From: Acidimicrobiaceae bacterium
GTDB taxonomy: Bacteria; Actinomycetota; Acidimicrobiia; Acidimicrobiales; RAAP-2
Reading direction: 5' to 3'
DNA: 39,237 nt
Assembly: GCA_003161575.1 (NCBI GenBank)
Contig: PMOE01000024.1
Span: forward strand, 830 to 40,066
Below, one piece after another: positions 30,319 to 38,767 of this stretch. The notes beneath the pieces are model-generated. The model did no database searches, had not been told where the DNA came from, and saw only the letters and a list, made by a program, of their open reading frames with translations. Positions within the stretch are counted from its first letter, which is position 1, and each line of letters begins with the position of its first letter. The position numbers were made by a program, and so were the translations under genes.

Positions 30319-30402
30319 TTGGTGGTGGCTCGGAGACGCACCGATCCCTTCGCCCGGGCCCGGTCGCCGGCCCGGACTCGCCCGCCGCCGTACTCGGTGC
30401 CC

Positions 30403-32241
30403 TCAGGCGGTGGTGGTGGCCCCCGCGCCCTCCGACTTGAGCAGCGCCGCCAGCTCGGCTGCGACCGCACTGTCATGGGCGTCCGCGTCGGCCTTGGCCT
30501 TCTTGGGGCTCCAGCGACCCCGGGCCAGCCAAATGGTCGGGAAGAACACGACCATGCCCGCGATGTCCACCCAGAACCAGTGCTGCCACTGCTTGGGCGA
30601 CTCGGCCACACCCTTTTGCAAGGCCAACAGCTGAGCCTGGTGAGCCGAGAGGTAGTTGAGCTGGGCCGCGTACGGCACCACCAGGGTCTTGAGCTGAGTC
30701 TGGAACTTCACCAGCTCGGCGAAGTTGGCCGGCCCGAGCGCCTTGGACGCTGCCGCGATGTTCGCCCCGGTCTCACCGCCCGGAGCGGACAGCGCGGTGA
30801 CGATGGGCTTGATCGCCGGCGAGTTCAAAAGCGTGAGGAAGGCTGCGTGGGCCTGGGCAAAGGCAACCGACCTGGGGTGGGTGGCAACGAAGGTCTGGAT
30901 CGATTCGCCACCAATGACCGCGGTGGCCGCCGGCTGGTTGTCGACCACCGGGTTGACGCTCGTGATCACGAGGGGGAGGAAGATGAACGAGATCCCGACG
31001 GTGAGTCGCAGGATCCAGCCCCACAGTGCCAGGCCGGTTCCGACCAGCGCCGGGTTCTTCGCCTCGACGGTCTCGGTGTAGCCGGCCATCCAGGGCGCGT
31101 AGGTCAAGGAGAGGAAGACGGCGAGGATGGACGATGTGATGGCGAGCGTGTAGTAGCCGGTGTGCGGGTTGGTGGTGTAGCCGAGGAACACGATCAGAGT
31201 GACGATTGCCCCGATCGTCCCGATCACCATCAATGGCTTGCGCACCCGGAGCTTGTCAGAGACGATCCCGACCACGATCAACGCGATGATGTCGGCCCCC
31301 CAGAACCAGGTGTTGAGCCCGTTCACCTGTGCGGTCGAGAAGTTCACCCCGTCGGGGTTCTGGAACGTCACCGCATAGAAGATGGTGAAGAAGGCCGCCG
31401 CCGCGTAGTAGATCAGCAAGAAAACGGCGATCCCGAATGACGAGATCACGAGGTCCCACTTGACGATCTGGCGCCACGGGTGCTCGGTGGCCGCCTGCAC
31501 CTCGGCGATGGAGACGCCGCGTGCCTTGGCCTCGACCAAGGCGCGGTCCCGGGTGGACACCATCAGTTGATCTCGGATCTCGGGCGACAAGTCCTTCATG
31601 AAGAACAGGCAGAGGATGAAGGTGCCGATGGCCGAAAGGCCCGAGATGATGAACTGGCTCTGCCAATCGACGAAGTGGCTCAACGTGTGGTTGGCCACGA
31701 TGCTCGTGATCAGACTGCCCGCCACCGGTCCCACGGTCCAAAAGCCCATGGCCGAGGCCCGTCCGAGCTGCGGGCTGAAGTCGCGGACCATGGCCGGGGT
31801 GGCGACCAAGATAGCTCCTTCAACCAGACCGATGGCCGAGATGACAACGCCGAACGACAGCTCCGAGTGGGTGTTGGGCACACCGATACAGACCAACAGG
31901 CCGACGATGAGGAGGCCATAGATGATGACGTTGGCCCGTCCCAACTTGTCGGTCTTGCTGGCCGGCAGTGAGGCGAAGGCCCCGATGAGGTTCGAGATGA
32001 TGACGATCCACACGTAGTAGGAGAACGACATGTGGTAGTAGCGCAGAATGTTCGGCGTGACGCCGGTCTGGGTGTAATAGGTGTAGTAGAGGATGATCGT
32101 GGCCAACACGGCGATCCCCAGATAGCCGTTGCGCTTCGCCGTCGACGGGTACTTTTCGATCTCGTGGACGAAGAGGAACCGCCAGACGGGTCCTCTCTCG
32201 GTGCTCGGAGCCGCCGAGGTGGGAACGCTCGCTGTGGTCAT
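30403..32241 (-). CDS. MFS transporter with a 120-residue extracellular insertion
   Basis: A 612-residue 12-helix secondary transporter. Helices start near 40, and loop 2-3 has S-K-T-D-K-L-G-R-A-N (motif A variant D-x-L-G-R). The central loop at about 215-262 is charged, and helices 7-11 run to about 428. Between helices 11 and 12 lies an unusual hydrophilic, Ala/Gln-rich stretch (about 430-553), probably helical and extracytoplasmic. The C-terminal tail is charged. ATG 32241 follows GGGGGG after a short spacer. It lies 50 bases downstream of the AtuA gene and may import the acid or alcohol processed by that module. The substrate is not identified. Confidence 0.85.
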   Translation of the reverse strand: MTTASVPTSAAPSTERGPVWRFLFVHEIEKYPSTAKRNGYLGIAVLATIILYYTYYTQTGVTPNILRYYHMSFSYYVWIVIISNLIGAFASLPASKTDKLGRANVIIYGLLIVGLLVCIGVPNTHSELSFGVVISAIGLVEGAILVATPAMVRDFSPQLGRASAMGFWTVGPVAGSLITSIVANHTLSHFVDWQSQFIISGLSAIGTFILCLFFMKDLSPEIRDQLMVSTRDRALVEAKARGVSIAEVQAATEHPWRQIVKWDLVISSFGIAVFLLIYYAAAAFFTIFYAVTFQNPDGVNFSTAQVNGLNTWFWGADIIALIVVGIVSDKLRVRKPLMVIGTIGAIVTLIVFLGYTTNPHTGYYTLAITSSILAVFLSLTYAPWMAGYTETVEAKNPALVGTGLALWGWILRLTVGISFIFLPLVITSVNPVVDNQPAATAVIGGESIQTFVATHPRSVAFAQAHAAFLTLLNSPAIKPIVTALSAPGGETGANIAAASKALGPANFAELVKFQTQLKTLVVPYAAQLNYLSAHQAQLLALQKGVAESPKQWQHWFWVDIAGMVVFFPTIWLARGRWSPKKAKADADAHDSAVAAELAALLKSEGAGATTTA

Positions 32242-32291
32242 AGAGGACCCCCCCTGCATGTAGTTCGGTCGTGGACTGCCGCCGAGAAAAA

Positions 32292-34202
32292 CTAGTTCAC
32301 TTTCCCCGCTATCGGTCGTGGCCACCCATCGAGGCGGGCAGCCACCGCGCGGAGGGTCACAAGCGCGGCCGGGACCCGGACCGAACGGGCCCGAACCCGC
32401 TCAGCCAACCCCTTGGCCTGCGAATCGAGCTGGAGGTTGGAGGCAACTCCCCAGCCCAAGATGCCATGCACGACGAAGTTCACCGCCCGGAGATTCGACA
32501 GGGCGTAGCGATCGATGGGCAGCTCAGCGGCCTCAGGCAGGAGCCCACGCAGACGTTCGACGCTGAGCTCGTCATTGACCCAGGCAAAGACCTCGTCGGT
32601 ATCGGCCCACAGCCCGACATTGGCATTCCCGCCCTTGTCTCCCGAGCGAGCGCCGACGAGGACCCCGAGCGGCACCTCGACCAGGTGAAGCGCCCGAGCC
32701 GGGGCGGCCGTTCTCCCAACGCCCGTATCACGCACTGCGCCCGGGCCCTCCGACTCTTCTGGGTCGGCTGGCGGCGCGAGCCACGGTTCGAGCGGGCCGA
32801 CCGGTGCACCGTCCAACTCGACGGCGGGGACCACGAGGGCGGCGTCGACCAGGGTCGGCCAGTAGCGGGCCACCTCGGAGGCACCGACCGGCGCGGCGGT
32901 GAAATAGGTCCCCGGATAGCTGGCCAGGGTCGTCTCGACCACCGCGGCCGAAAAGCCCCGACCGACGACCGCCTGTTCTTCTCCTCGGACCGCCACTCGG
33001 AGAAAGGCGGCGCCCTCGCCGCCGGTGTCACCGACGAGTTCGACTGCGGTGTCAGAGAACGCCCCACGCCCGCCCGGGACGGCGGCCCAGATCGCCGCCT
33101 CGGCGACGGCGGCCTTCTCTCGGATTCGGCCTCCACTCAGCACGAGGGTCATCGAGTTGCGCCACCCGCCGGCCAGGTTCGCCGCCACCTTCAGGCTCGG
33201 CGGCGGCGGCTCCCCCCGGGTACCCGACACTCGGACCCGGTCGGGCCCGTCTTGTGCGAGTGAGATCGTGTCGAACCGGGCGACCGCGTCGGGGCTCAGG
33301 TACCGCGGCGAGCCGATCTCGTAGAGGAGTTGCGCGGTGACCGTGCCCACCGAGACAACACCGCCGGTCCCGGGATGCTTGGTCACCACCGCCGAGCCGT
33401 CGCCGTGGAGCTCGACCAAGGGGAACCCGCACCGATCGAGCCCGGGCACCTCGTCGAAGAAGGCGTAGTTGCCGCCGGTGCACTGCGCACCGCACTCGAT
33501 GATGTGACCGGCCACCACCGCGCCGGCCAACGGATCCAGATCACCCGGGCCCCACCCGAAGGCGTCGATACCCGGGCCGACAACGAGTGACGCGTCGGTC
33601 ACCCGGCCCGTCACCACCACCTGGGCCCCGGCCGCCAGGGCGGCGGCGATGGGTGCCGCGCCCAGATAGGCGTTGGCCGTCACGACATCGGCGCCCTCGA
33701 GCCAGCGCTCACCGGTGTCAAGGTTGACGAACCCCTCGCCTTTGTCCCTCAGCTCTGGTATCCGTCCGCTCAGGTCGTCGCCCGCGACCGAGGCGACCCG
33801 GACCTCCACTCCCTGGCGCCGGGCCAGCTCGCGCACGGCGGCGGCACATCCGGGCGGATCGAGTCCACCGGCGTTGGCCACAACGGTGATCCCGCGCTCG
33901 AGACACAGGGGCAGCACCTCTTCCATCTGGCGCAGGAAGGTGCGGGCGTACCCCCCGTCGCGCTCGCGGGTCTTGTAGAGCACGTACATCGTGAGCTCGG
34001 CCAGCCAGTCGCCGGTGAGCACGTCGATGGGACCACCCTCGATCATCTCGCGGGCGGCCGACAGCCGATCGCCGAAAAAGCCGCTGCAGTTGGCGATGCG
34101 CAGCGCCGGGCGCTCGCCGCGGCGCTCCTCGGGCCGCACCGTGCTGACTCGTGAGGGGTCACGGTGAGGGCTCACTGGTGAAGGCTCACTCTGCGGGCTC
34201 AT
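32292..34202 (-). CDS. atuA: AtuA-like protein (DUF1446 plus ferredoxin-fold C-terminal domain)
   Basis: A 636-residue protein of the acyclic terpene utilisation AtuA family. The DUF1446 core (about 34-480) begins L-R-I-A-N-C-S-G-F-F-G-D-R and contains G-D-W-L-A-E-L-T-M (65-73), T-A-N-A-Y-L-G-A and V-V-T-G-R-V-T-D-A-S-L-V (about 198-209), all characteristic. The C-terminal domain (about 515-630) starts L-G-V-L-V-G-A-R-S-G-D-K-G-G-N-A-N-V-G-L, the AtuA-like domain. AtuA is required for citronellol/geraniol degradation in pseudomonads, though its exact reaction is unsettled. The start shares ATGA with the biotin carboxylase stop, placing it in the carboxylase operon. Confidence 0.88.
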   Translation of the reverse strand: MSPQSEPSPVSPHRDPSRVSTVRPEERRGERPALRIANCSGFFGDRLSAAREMIEGGPIDVLTGDWLAELTMYVLYKTRERDGGYARTFLRQMEEVLPLCLERGITVVANAGGLDPPGCAAAVRELARRQGVEVRVASVAGDDLSGRIPELRDKGEGFVNLDTGERWLEGADVVTANAYLGAAPIAAALAAGAQVVVTGRVTDASLVVGPGIDAFGWGPGDLDPLAGAVVAGHIIECGAQCTGGNYAFFDEVPGLDRCGFPLVELHGDGSAVVTKHPGTGGVVSVGTVTAQLLYEIGSPRYLSPDAVARFDTISLAQDGPDRVRVSGTRGEPPPPSLKVAANLAGGWRNSMTLVLSGGRIREKAAVAEAAIWAAVPGGRGAFSDTAVELVGDTGGEGAAFLRVAVRGEEQAVVGRGFSAAVVETTLASYPGTYFTAAPVGASEVARYWPTLVDAALVVPAVELDGAPVGPLEPWLAPPADPEESEGPGAVRDTGVGRTAAPARALHLVEVPLGVLVGARSGDKGGNANVGLWADTDEVFAWVNDELSVERLRGLLPEAAELPIDRYALSNLRAVNFVVHGILGWGVASNLQLDSQAKGLAERVRARSVRVPAALVTLRAVAARLDGWPRPIAGKVN

Positions 34203-36238
34203 CGGTCGGAGCTCACCACTGCGGGCTCCCCGCGAGGCTCGATCACCACCAACAGGTCACCGACATCAACCTGCTGACCCGGGGCCGTCCGCACTTCGGC
34301 GACGGTGCCCGACCCCGAGGCCCGCAGGGTGTGCTCCATCTTCATGGCCTCCATGACGATCAATTCGGCCCCTTCTTCGACCCCGTCGCCAACGGCGACG
34401 AGCACCCGCGTCACCGAGCCCGGCAGCGGAGCACGGCACTCCCCGGCTCCGGACCCGCCCGCCTCGGACAGATCCGCAGCCAGCAAAACGAACGAGGACT
34501 GCCCCTCGGCGGAACTCACGGCGATCTCGGGGCGGTGCCAGCGGACGCGGTGCGAGATCATGATCCCGCCGACTTCGAGATCGACCCGTCCGCGACCGAC
34601 CCCGTCGCCAGCCGTCGTGTCGGCCCGGACACGCGCTGACTGCACGGGCACCGCGGGCTCGGGCCCCGTGATACTCACAATCAGCTGTCCCCGGCTGCGC
34701 CCGAGGACCACCTCGAAGAGGTCGTCGCCGTCGGCGAAGCGCTCGGTGTGGTGGGCCTGTCCGATGTTGCGGAAGCCCGGGGGGACCGACGCCACGATCG
34801 AGGCGGCGGCCCGGGAATGTTCGAGGAAGAGCGCAGCGGCCGCGGCGTGGCGTCGGCGAACAGCAAGGTCGAGGCGGGCGGCGACCAGCTCGGGGTGACG
34901 GTCTAAGAAGTCGGTGGCACTGCGGCCGGCGACGAAATCGTCGTCGGAGAGGATCGCCACCAACAGTTCACGGTTGGTTTCCACGCCGTCAAGCTCGAGG
35001 GGGCCACCGAGAGCCCGCCGCAGCCGGGACAGCGCGTTTTGCCTTCGGTCGGCCACCGCCAACACCTTGGCCACCAGGCTGTCGTAGGCCGAACTCACCA
35101 CCGATCCGGACTCGACGCCGGCATCGACACGGAGCCCTTCGCCCTCGGGCCAACTGGCGTGGAGCACCGCTCCGGGCGTTGGCCGGTAGTCCTGGCGGGG
35201 GCGTTCGGCGCAGAGCCGCGCCTCGACGGCGTGGCCCTTGACAGCGACCTCGTCTTGATCGAAGGGCAGCGGGAGACCCGCGGCGATGCGGAGCTGGAGC
35301 TGCACCAGGTCGATCCCGGTCACCAGTTCGGTGACGCCGTGTTCGACCTGGAGGCGGGTGTTCATCTCGAGGAAGGCGCACATGTCGCCCAGCACCAAGA
35401 ACTCGACCGTGCCCACGCCTTCGTAACCGACGGCCCGGGTCACCTCGAGGGCGGCGCTCCACATGGTGCGACGGGTGTGCTCGGGAACGAGGGACGCCGG
35501 TGCCTCCTCGACCACCTTTTGGTGACGACGCTGGACCGAGCATTCGCGGTCGAACAGATGCACAACGTTGCCCTGAGTGTCGGCGACCACCTGCACCTCA
35601 ACGTGACGCGGTGAGGCCACGAAACGCTCCAAGAAGACCTCGTCGGACCCGAACGCCGACGCCGCCTCGCGGCGGGCCGCGGACACCTCGTCGACCAGGG
35701 CGCTGGGGTCTTCGACCAAGCGCATGCCGCGCCCACCCCCGCCGGCCGTGGCTTTCACGAGCAATGGGTACCCGACCTCGGTGCCCATGGCCCCGAGCGC
35801 CCCGGGGTCGTAGCTGTCCACCACCCGGCTGACCAGCACCGGCACCCCGACGGCTGCCGCGGTGGCCTTGGCCTGGGCCTTGTTGGCCATGGTGGCCATG
35901 ACGCGGGCCGGGGGTCCGACCCAGCGGATCCCCGCGGCGACACAGGCCTCGGCGAGGCGCGGGTCCTCGGACAAAAACCCGTACCCGGGGTGCACGGCGT
36001 CGGCCCCGGCCTGTCGGGCGGCCATGATGATCCGCTCCACATTGAGGTAGGTGGCCTCGAGCCCTCCGGCGCCCAGCGGGACCGCCCGGTCGGCCTCGAC
36101 CACGTAGGGCGAGTCCCGGTCGTCATCGGCGAAGACCGCGGCCGTCGCGATTCCGAGCGCCCGGGCGGCTCGCTGGACGCGCCGGGAGATCTCGCCCCGA
36201 TTGGCCACCAGGAGCCGGCGGATCGCAATCTCCTCCAT
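34199..36238 (-). CDS. acyl-CoA carboxylase biotin subunit (biotin carboxylase + BCCP)
   Basis: A 679-residue alpha subunit of a biotin-dependent acyl-CoA carboxylase. The biotin carboxylase part (1-450) has L-L-V-A-N-R-G-E-I (9-17), H-P-G-Y-G-F-L-S-E, the ATP-grasp loop G-G-G-G-R-G-M, E-C-S-V-Q-R-R-H-Q-K and F-L-E-M-N-T-R-L-Q-V-E-H. The C-terminal carrier domain ends with E-A-M-K-M-E-H, with biotinylated Lys633. Length and domain order match methylcrotonyl/geranyl-type alpha subunits. It transfers CO2 via biotin to the partner at 36238-37887, whose stop overlaps this start by one base (TGATG). It should form an alpha-beta complex in the cytoplasm. Confidence 0.93.
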   Translation of the reverse strand: MEEIAIRRLLVANRGEISRRVQRAARALGIATAAVFADDDRDSPYVVEADRAVPLGAGGLEATYLNVERIIMAARQAGADAVHPGYGFLSEDPRLAEACVAAGIRWVGPPARVMATMANKAQAKATAAAVGVPVLVSRVVDSYDPGALGAMGTEVGYPLLVKATAGGGGRGMRLVEDPSALVDEVSAARREAASAFGSDEVFLERFVASPRHVEVQVVADTQGNVVHLFDRECSVQRRHQKVVEEAPASLVPEHTRRTMWSAALEVTRAVGYEGVGTVEFLVLGDMCAFLEMNTRLQVEHGVTELVTGIDLVQLQLRIAAGLPLPFDQDEVAVKGHAVEARLCAERPRQDYRPTPGAVLHASWPEGEGLRVDAGVESGSVVSSAYDSLVAKVLAVADRRQNALSRLRRALGGPLELDGVETNRELLVAILSDDDFVAGRSATDFLDRHPELVAARLDLAVRRRHAAAAALFLEHSRAAASIVASVPPGFRNIGQAHHTERFADGDDLFEVVLGRSRGQLIVSITGPEPAVPVQSARVRADTTAGDGVGRGRVDLEVGGIMISHRVRWHRPEIAVSSAEGQSSFVLLAADLSEAGGSGAGECRAPLPGSVTRVLVAVGDGVEEGAELIVMEAMKMEHTLRASGSGTVAEVRTAPGQQVDVGDLLVVIEPRGEPAVVSSDR

Positions 36239-37887
36239 CAGTGCCGCACCACGCCGAAGACCGCGGTGCCCGCTACCTCGGCCGAGTGGACCGCGGCCAG
36301 GGCGATCGACAGCACACTGCGGGTGTCGCGAGGGTCGATGATGCCGTCGTCCCAGAGCCGGCCCGTGGCGAACAGGGCGGTCGACTCGGCTTCGATCTGT
36401 GCTTCGGTGGCTTCGGTCAGCGCCACGTCGGCCTGCTCGTCGAAGTCCACGCCGTCGCGCTCGGCCTTGTTGCGCCGCACGATGGACAGGACCCCGGCCA
36501 GCTGTTTGGGACCCATCACCGCGATGCGGTGGTTGGGCCAGGTGAAGACGAACCTCGGATCGTAGGCCCGGCCGGCCATCGCGTAGTTGCCGGCCCCATA
36601 ACTTGCGCCCACCATCAAGGTGAGATGGGGCACCGTCGAATTCGAAACGGCGTTGATGAGTTTGGCTCCGTCTTTGATGATGCCGCCCTGTTCATACCGG
36701 GTCCCCACCATGAACCCGGTGATGTTCTGAACGAAGAGGATGGGCGCGTCGATTCGATTGCACAACGCGATGAACTGGGCTCCTTTTTGGGCCTCTTGGG
36801 AGAACAGGATCCCGTTGTTGGCCACCACCCCGAGCGGGTAACCGCCGAGGGCACCCCACCCGCACACCAGCTGCACGCCGTAGTTCTTTTTGAACTCTTC
36901 GAACCGGGAGCCGTCGAGCACCCGGGCGAGCACCTCGCGCACGTCGAAGGGGACCCGCACGTCGGCCGGGGCCACCCCGAGGAGTTCGTTCGGGTCGAAG
37001 GCCGGGGGGTCGGCGTGGGCACCCGGGGCTCGTCCGGCGCGCCGCCAGTGCAGGTGGGCCACCACCTGACGGGCCTGTGCGAGGGCCTCGTGCTCATCGG
37101 CGGCCAGGTAGTCACAGAGCCCCGAGACCCGGGCGTGCATCGCGGCTCCCCCAAGCTCCTCTTCATCGGCGTCCTCGCCGATGGCCATCTTGACCAGTGG
37201 CGGACCCCCGAGAAACACCTGGGCCCGGCCTTCGACAAAGATCGTGTAGTCGCTCATGCCGGGCAAGTAGGCGCCACCGGCGGTTGACGAGCCGAACACC
37301 ACACAGATGGTCGGGATGCCCGCTGCGGAGAGTTGGGTCAGCCGGCGGAACTGCTCACCGCCTGGGACGAACACGTCGGCCTGGCGGGACAGATCAGCCC
37401 CGCCCGATTCGACCAGGATGACGAGGGGGAGCCGGTTGGACTCGGCCACATCCATCGCCCGCAGCAGTTTGGCGATGGTCGTCGGGCTGGTCGTCCCCCC
37501 CTTCACGGTCGGGTCGTTGGCGATCACCAGGCACTGGGTGGCCGCCACCTCGGCAAGGGCCACCACCAGGCCACCGCCGAGCGGATCGGCCGTCTCCATA
37601 CCGGCGAGAGCCGAGAGTTCGAGCACTGCGGTTCCCGGGTCCACCAGTGCCTCGAGCCGCTCGCGCGCCAGCATCTTTCCCCGGGCCCGGTGGCGCTCGA
37701 CCGCACGCTCTCCCCCACCGAGCAGCACCCGGTCGTGCAGGGCGGCGACCTCAGCGACCATGGCGGTCATGGCCTCGGCGTTGGCCCGGTACTCCTCGCC
37801 TCCGACCTCGAGCCGGCTGATGAGGGTGGCCCCGGTCGGCACGCTCGTCGGGCCCGGGGGCTTGGCGTCCCTGGCCCCGACACTCAC
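36238..37887 (-). CDS. acyl-CoA carboxylase carboxyltransferase subunit (MCC/GCC type)
   Basis: A 549-residue beta subunit. The N-terminal crotonase-like domain has R-A-R-G-K-M-L-A-R-E-R (67-77) and G-S-S-T-A-G-G-A-Y (199-207), the oxyanion-forming region. The C-terminal domain has N-I-T-G-F-M-V-G and G-A-S-Y-G-A-G-N-Y-A-M, the second oxyanion site typical of methylcrotonyl- and geranyl-CoA carboxylases rather than propionyl-CoA ones. Residues 171-181 read D-V-F-V-P-G-G-E-Q-F-R; the G-G resembles geranyl-CoA enzymes as I recall them, where methylcrotonyl enzymes carry a bulky residue. Branched long-chain acyl-CoA is thus possible but unproven. GTG 37887 overlaps the hydratase stop (GTGA). Confidence 0.9.
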   Translation of the reverse strand: MSVGARDAKPPGPTSVPTGATLISRLEVGGEEYRANAEAMTAMVAEVAALHDRVLLGGGERAVERHRARGKMLARERLEALVDPGTAVLELSALAGMETADPLGGGLVVALAEVAATQCLVIANDPTVKGGTTSPTTIAKLLRAMDVAESNRLPLVILVESGGADLSRQADVFVPGGEQFRRLTQLSAAGIPTICVVFGSSTAGGAYLPGMSDYTIFVEGRAQVFLGGPPLVKMAIGEDADEEELGGAAMHARVSGLCDYLAADEHEALAQARQVVAHLHWRRAGRAPGAHADPPAFDPNELLGVAPADVRVPFDVREVLARVLDGSRFEEFKKNYGVQLVCGWGALGGYPLGVVANNGILFSQEAQKGAQFIALCNRIDAPILFVQNITGFMVGTRYEQGGIIKDGAKLINAVSNSTVPHLTLMVGASYGAGNYAMAGRAYDPRFVFTWPNHRIAVMGPKQLAGVLSIVRRNKAERDGVDFDEQADVALTEATEAQIEAESTALFATGRLWDDGIIDPRDTRSVLSIALAAVHSAEVAGTAVFGVVRH

Positions 37888-38708
37888 GGCCGCTTGACCC
37901 ACACCGGTGGGCGCTTCTCCAAGAAGGCGCCGATGCCCTCGGCCGCGTCGGCCGAGCCGAAGGCCTCGCTGCTCAATGCGGTGGCCGAGTCCATGGCCTG
38001 GTCCCAGTCCTGTTCCCAGACGACCTCGAAGAGCTTTTTGGTCACGGTGATGGCATCGGGCGAAGACAGGAGGAACGAGGCGGTAACCCCCTCGACCCAC
38101 CGGTCCAGCTCGGCGTCGTCCACCGTGGCGGTGAGCAGGCCCGCAGCCCGGGCCTCGTGGGCGCTGAAGGTCTCCCCGGTGAGCGAGTAACGGGCGAAGG
38201 CACGCCGGGACATGACCCGCAGAGCCGGGACGGCGATGATCGCCGGGGCCACCCCCACTCGTACCTCACTGAAGGCGAACGTGGCCGAGGCCGGGGCGAC
38301 GGCGAGGTCACAGGCCGCCACCAGCCCCATCCCGCCGGCCCGCACGTGCCCGTTGACCCGGGCCAGCACCGGCTGGGGCAGGCGGACGATGCGGCGGAGC
38401 ACCTCGGGCAGGGCGGTATGCGCGGATATGCCCGGGCCGGCGGACCGCCGCTCCCCGAGGTCGGCTCCTGAGCAGAACGTCGTGCCGACCCCGGTTACGA
38501 CGACCAGTCGGATCGCCGGATCCGAGCCGATGTCTTCGAGGGCCGCCGCGAACTCCGAGAGCAGCCGGGCCGACAGGGCGTTGCGGTTGTGCGGGGAATC
38601 GAGGATGAGCCGGGTGACCGGGCCGCGGCGTTCAACGCGCAACAGCGGGCGCCCCTCGTCTGGTTCCCCCCCACCACCTGCGCCGTGCTCGTCGCCGTCA
38701 TCGCCCAT
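37884..38708 (-). CDS. enoyl-CoA hydratase of the methylglutaconyl/isohexenylglutaconyl (LiuC/AtuE) type
   Basis: Crotonase fold, 274 residues. The first 20 residues are a Gly/Asp-rich tail. The CoA-binding region reads F-C-S-G-A-D-L-G, and the oxyanion loop N-G-H-V-R-A-G-G-M-G-L (about 118-128). The segment F-A-F-S-E-V-R-V-G-V-A-P-A keeps the catalytic Glu of S-E-V and matches the LiuC/AUH signature L-S-E-V-R-I-G-L-A-P-A. This family hydrates 3-methylglutaconyl-CoA or its longer homologue, the step after MCC/GCC, in keeping with the overlapped carboxyltransferase gene. It is first in the operon, with TACACT 8 bases before ATG 38708. Confidence 0.88.
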   Translation of the reverse strand: MGDDGDEHGAGGGGEPDEGRPLLRVERRGPVTRLILDSPHNRNALSARLLSEFAAALEDIGSDPAIRLVVVTGVGTTFCSGADLGERRSAGPGISAHTALPEVLRRIVRLPQPVLARVNGHVRAGGMGLVAACDLAVAPASATFAFSEVRVGVAPAIIAVPALRVMSRRAFARYSLTGETFSAHEARAAGLLTATVDDAELDRWVEGVTASFLLSSPDAITVTKKLFEVVWEQDWDQAMDSATALSSEAFGSADAAEGIGAFLEKRPPVWVKRP

Positions 38709-38767
38709 GTCGCAGCAGTGTAGGTGGACTCGGTCAGGCCGAGCAGGGCCGGTGCTACGTTGCGCGA
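38709..38767. promoter_or_regulatory. compact divergent promoter region, both sides probably leaderless
   Basis: Only 59 bases separate the divergent starts. TACGTT (38756-38761) ends 6 bases before ATG 38768 on the plus strand. TACACT (complement of 38717-38722) ends 8 bases before ATG 38708 on the minus strand. Both fit TAnnnT -10 boxes of leaderless mRNAs, and neither start has a Shine-Dalgarno sequence. The back-to-back arrangement implies shared control of the dehydrogenase and the carboxylase operon. Confidence 0.5.

Noticed and set aside
29563..31440. A 625-codon open frame on the plus strand
   Set aside because: It runs antisense to the channel-like gene and the MFS gene, has Arg/Gly/Asp-rich low-complexity translation and no homology pattern; such frames are common opposite genes in G+C-rich DNA.
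37888..38100. N-terminal extension of the carboxyltransferase
   Set aside because: It reads through the hydratase gene in another frame; the GTGA at 37884-37887 and the family N-terminus fix the start.
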